Below, piece after piece: positions 62,711 through 64,000 of a stretch of 64,000 nucleotides of DNA. The stretch comes from Chromera velia (lineage: Eukaryota > Sar > Chromeraceae). Location: contig JAHBMJ010005738.1 in NCBI GenBank assembly GCA_018398765.1, positions 1-64,000 on the forward strand. The letters are read 5' to 3'. The number at the start of each line of letters is the position of its first letter. Positions within the stretch are counted from its first letter, which is position 1. The notes below the pieces were generated by a model. The model had not been told where the DNA came from. It did not search any database and was given only the letters and a program-made list of their open reading frames with translations. Position numbers and translations under genes: made by a program.

Positions 62711-63521
62711 GGACCGTTGAGGACTATTCCGTGGAGGCGGCCAGGTTCTTTCTGTTTCCAATGAACGTCGACGACAAGGGACTCCGAGTTGAGTTAGGGA
62801 GTCGGAGGGCTCAGGGGATGACAGTTTATGTTGGGAGGGAGGGCCAACTCGTGGAAGTGTAGAGTGAAGTAGAGGAGTACGCAAACCACTGGTGTCGGGG
62901 TGGTTTTGACTTCGCATGAGTTTCCGCAAGGCGTTTTATTTCAATCTGATTTTGTTTGAATGTGACACAGACTGATTCTGGAACCAGGCACTGCACTGGC
63001 AGGAAGAGAGTCGAAGTAGTATAATAGTATATTTCCATATATATAGGAATTTTAAACATTTTTAAACATAAATATGTCTTGCTACTAATAGCTCTCACAA
63101 CAAATGGATATAACGCCAAAACCTAGCGTGGAACCAATCGATCAATTAAACGAAATTTAAAGAGTTCTTATTGTAGATTTCAATTCTAGTTTCAACCTAT
63201 TCGCGCATGTTGACACACACGGATAGTGACCATGTTTAATTTGATTTGATTTGAGGTAGGGCTTAAGCTCAAATCAAATATCCAGTCAGGGAGGACCTAG
63301 TGTTTAAAGACCTATCAAATATGATCAAATATTTGATCAATATGACTTTCAACCTCAAATATGAAGGTCCCGAAAAAACTTTTGCAAGTACTGATCCGTC
63401 ACGCATGCTGATTCAAATGAAAAAACCTAAATCTTGATGGTTTGCTCTCAAAAAAAGAACGTTTTGAGCTGCACTGAAATTGATGTTTTACCCCCTTTTA
63501 CTTCATGCAGAGGTAAACCGA
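62711..63521. other. Gene-free spacer
   Basis: AT-rich from about 63000. Repeated ATCAAATAT/TTTGAT phrases near 63235-63360 suggest small inverted repeats. No coding frame. Confidence 0.35.
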
Positions 63522-64000
63522 TCAGCTAAACGTTTTCCTGAACAGCTGTGTTAACTTTTCTGGTGCTGGAACATCTTTTATGGCCCCCTTTTTGAGCGTC
63601 TGCAAACATTTTACACCCCGTAAAGACATGTCATACAATCCGACAGGGTCGAACGGGAAGAAGGGGTGAGCCACGAGAGATTGCAGCATGCCCCTGACCC
63701 CGAGCATTAAAAGGCTGCGACCACATTCCCTGTTGGTGTGGAGCAGTTCCAGAAAGGCAAGGGAAAAGGCAACGAAGGGGCTGTTGACAGTGCTGGAGGG
63801 GGGGCCGCTCCTGCAAGGCCCGGGGGGAGGACCAATTTGAAACCAAAGGAGGCGGCCGCAGACGTAAATGCTGAGAAGGCTAGGGGGAAACTTCCCCCTC
63901 CTGAGAAAGTCATCACTCCAGGTGAGGAAGGCTACCGACCTCTCTATATTCACCTCCAACACAAGGGGCTTGTTGTCGGCCCTAAAACTTACCAACTCTG
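63522..64000. other. Undecided reading frame at the right edge
   Basis: Two frames compete. On the minus strand 63995-63522 is open for 157 codons (ending EKLTQLFRKTFS). On the plus strand 63712 to the edge is open for about 96 codons with a Lys/Gly-rich start, a Pro/Gly linker (GGGAAPARPGG) and a more structured end (GEEGYRPLYIHLQHKGL). The plus frame has the more natural composition, but it lacks an ATG and is cut by the window. It could be part of a mobile element or a host exon. Confidence 0.3.

Overview
The window looks like nuclear DNA of an intron-rich alveolate alga. A chromerid such as Chromera velia is my best guess, but this is inference from gene style, because no rRNA or organelle marker is present. 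Support: genes cut into short exons by GT-AG introns (several only 55-59 nt), frequent GTCAGT-type donors, 3' splice sites preceded by GT repeats, a hybrid histidine kinase in an intron-bearing nuclear gene, and low gene density with many transposons and microsatellites.

Layout, left half. 1-3442 (minus) is one uninterrupted reading frame of about 1,147 codons for a disordered Ser/Pro/Arg-rich protein that runs off the left edge. 4790-8429 (plus) is a six-exon gene for a secreted protein of about 619 aa. 10367-12617 (minus) holds an unassigned gene in two linked exons plus an upstream reading frame. 12650-17050 is AT-rich and carries a terminal-inverted-repeat element and two short elements with 8-bp target duplications. 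17060-20619 (minus) is a three-exon gene for an 899-aa protein with an SH3-like segment. 21480-25820 is a decayed LINE with a restriction-like endonuclease. 26355-30745 (plus) is a nine-exon leucine-rich-repeat gene of 590 codons.

Layout, right half. 30910-32036 is a LINE 3' end with (TCAA)n tails. 32757-34752 (minus) has exons of a gene with p25-alpha/TPPP-like sequence, and 35139-36079 (minus) is a two-exon gene with a Trp-rich tail. 36200-46250 is a nest: a Ty1/copia fossil (37726-45595) inside a hAT-like element (37457-45916) inside a GC-rich foldback repeat. 46250-51010 is a mosaic of decayed repeats. 52768-55910 (minus) encodes a membrane-anchored hybrid histidine kinase. 58885-62710 (plus) is a gene of at least ten short exons with no recognised family. 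An undecided reading frame sits at the right edge.

Gene models were built by reading splice sites and checking that reading phase is conserved across each junction. They need transcript support. I see no operon-like arrangement; neighbouring genes look functionally unrelated. The most unusual signals are the nested insertion with its empty-site paralogue in the same window, the transition-only divergence between the two LTRs, and the hidden long reading frame at the left edge.
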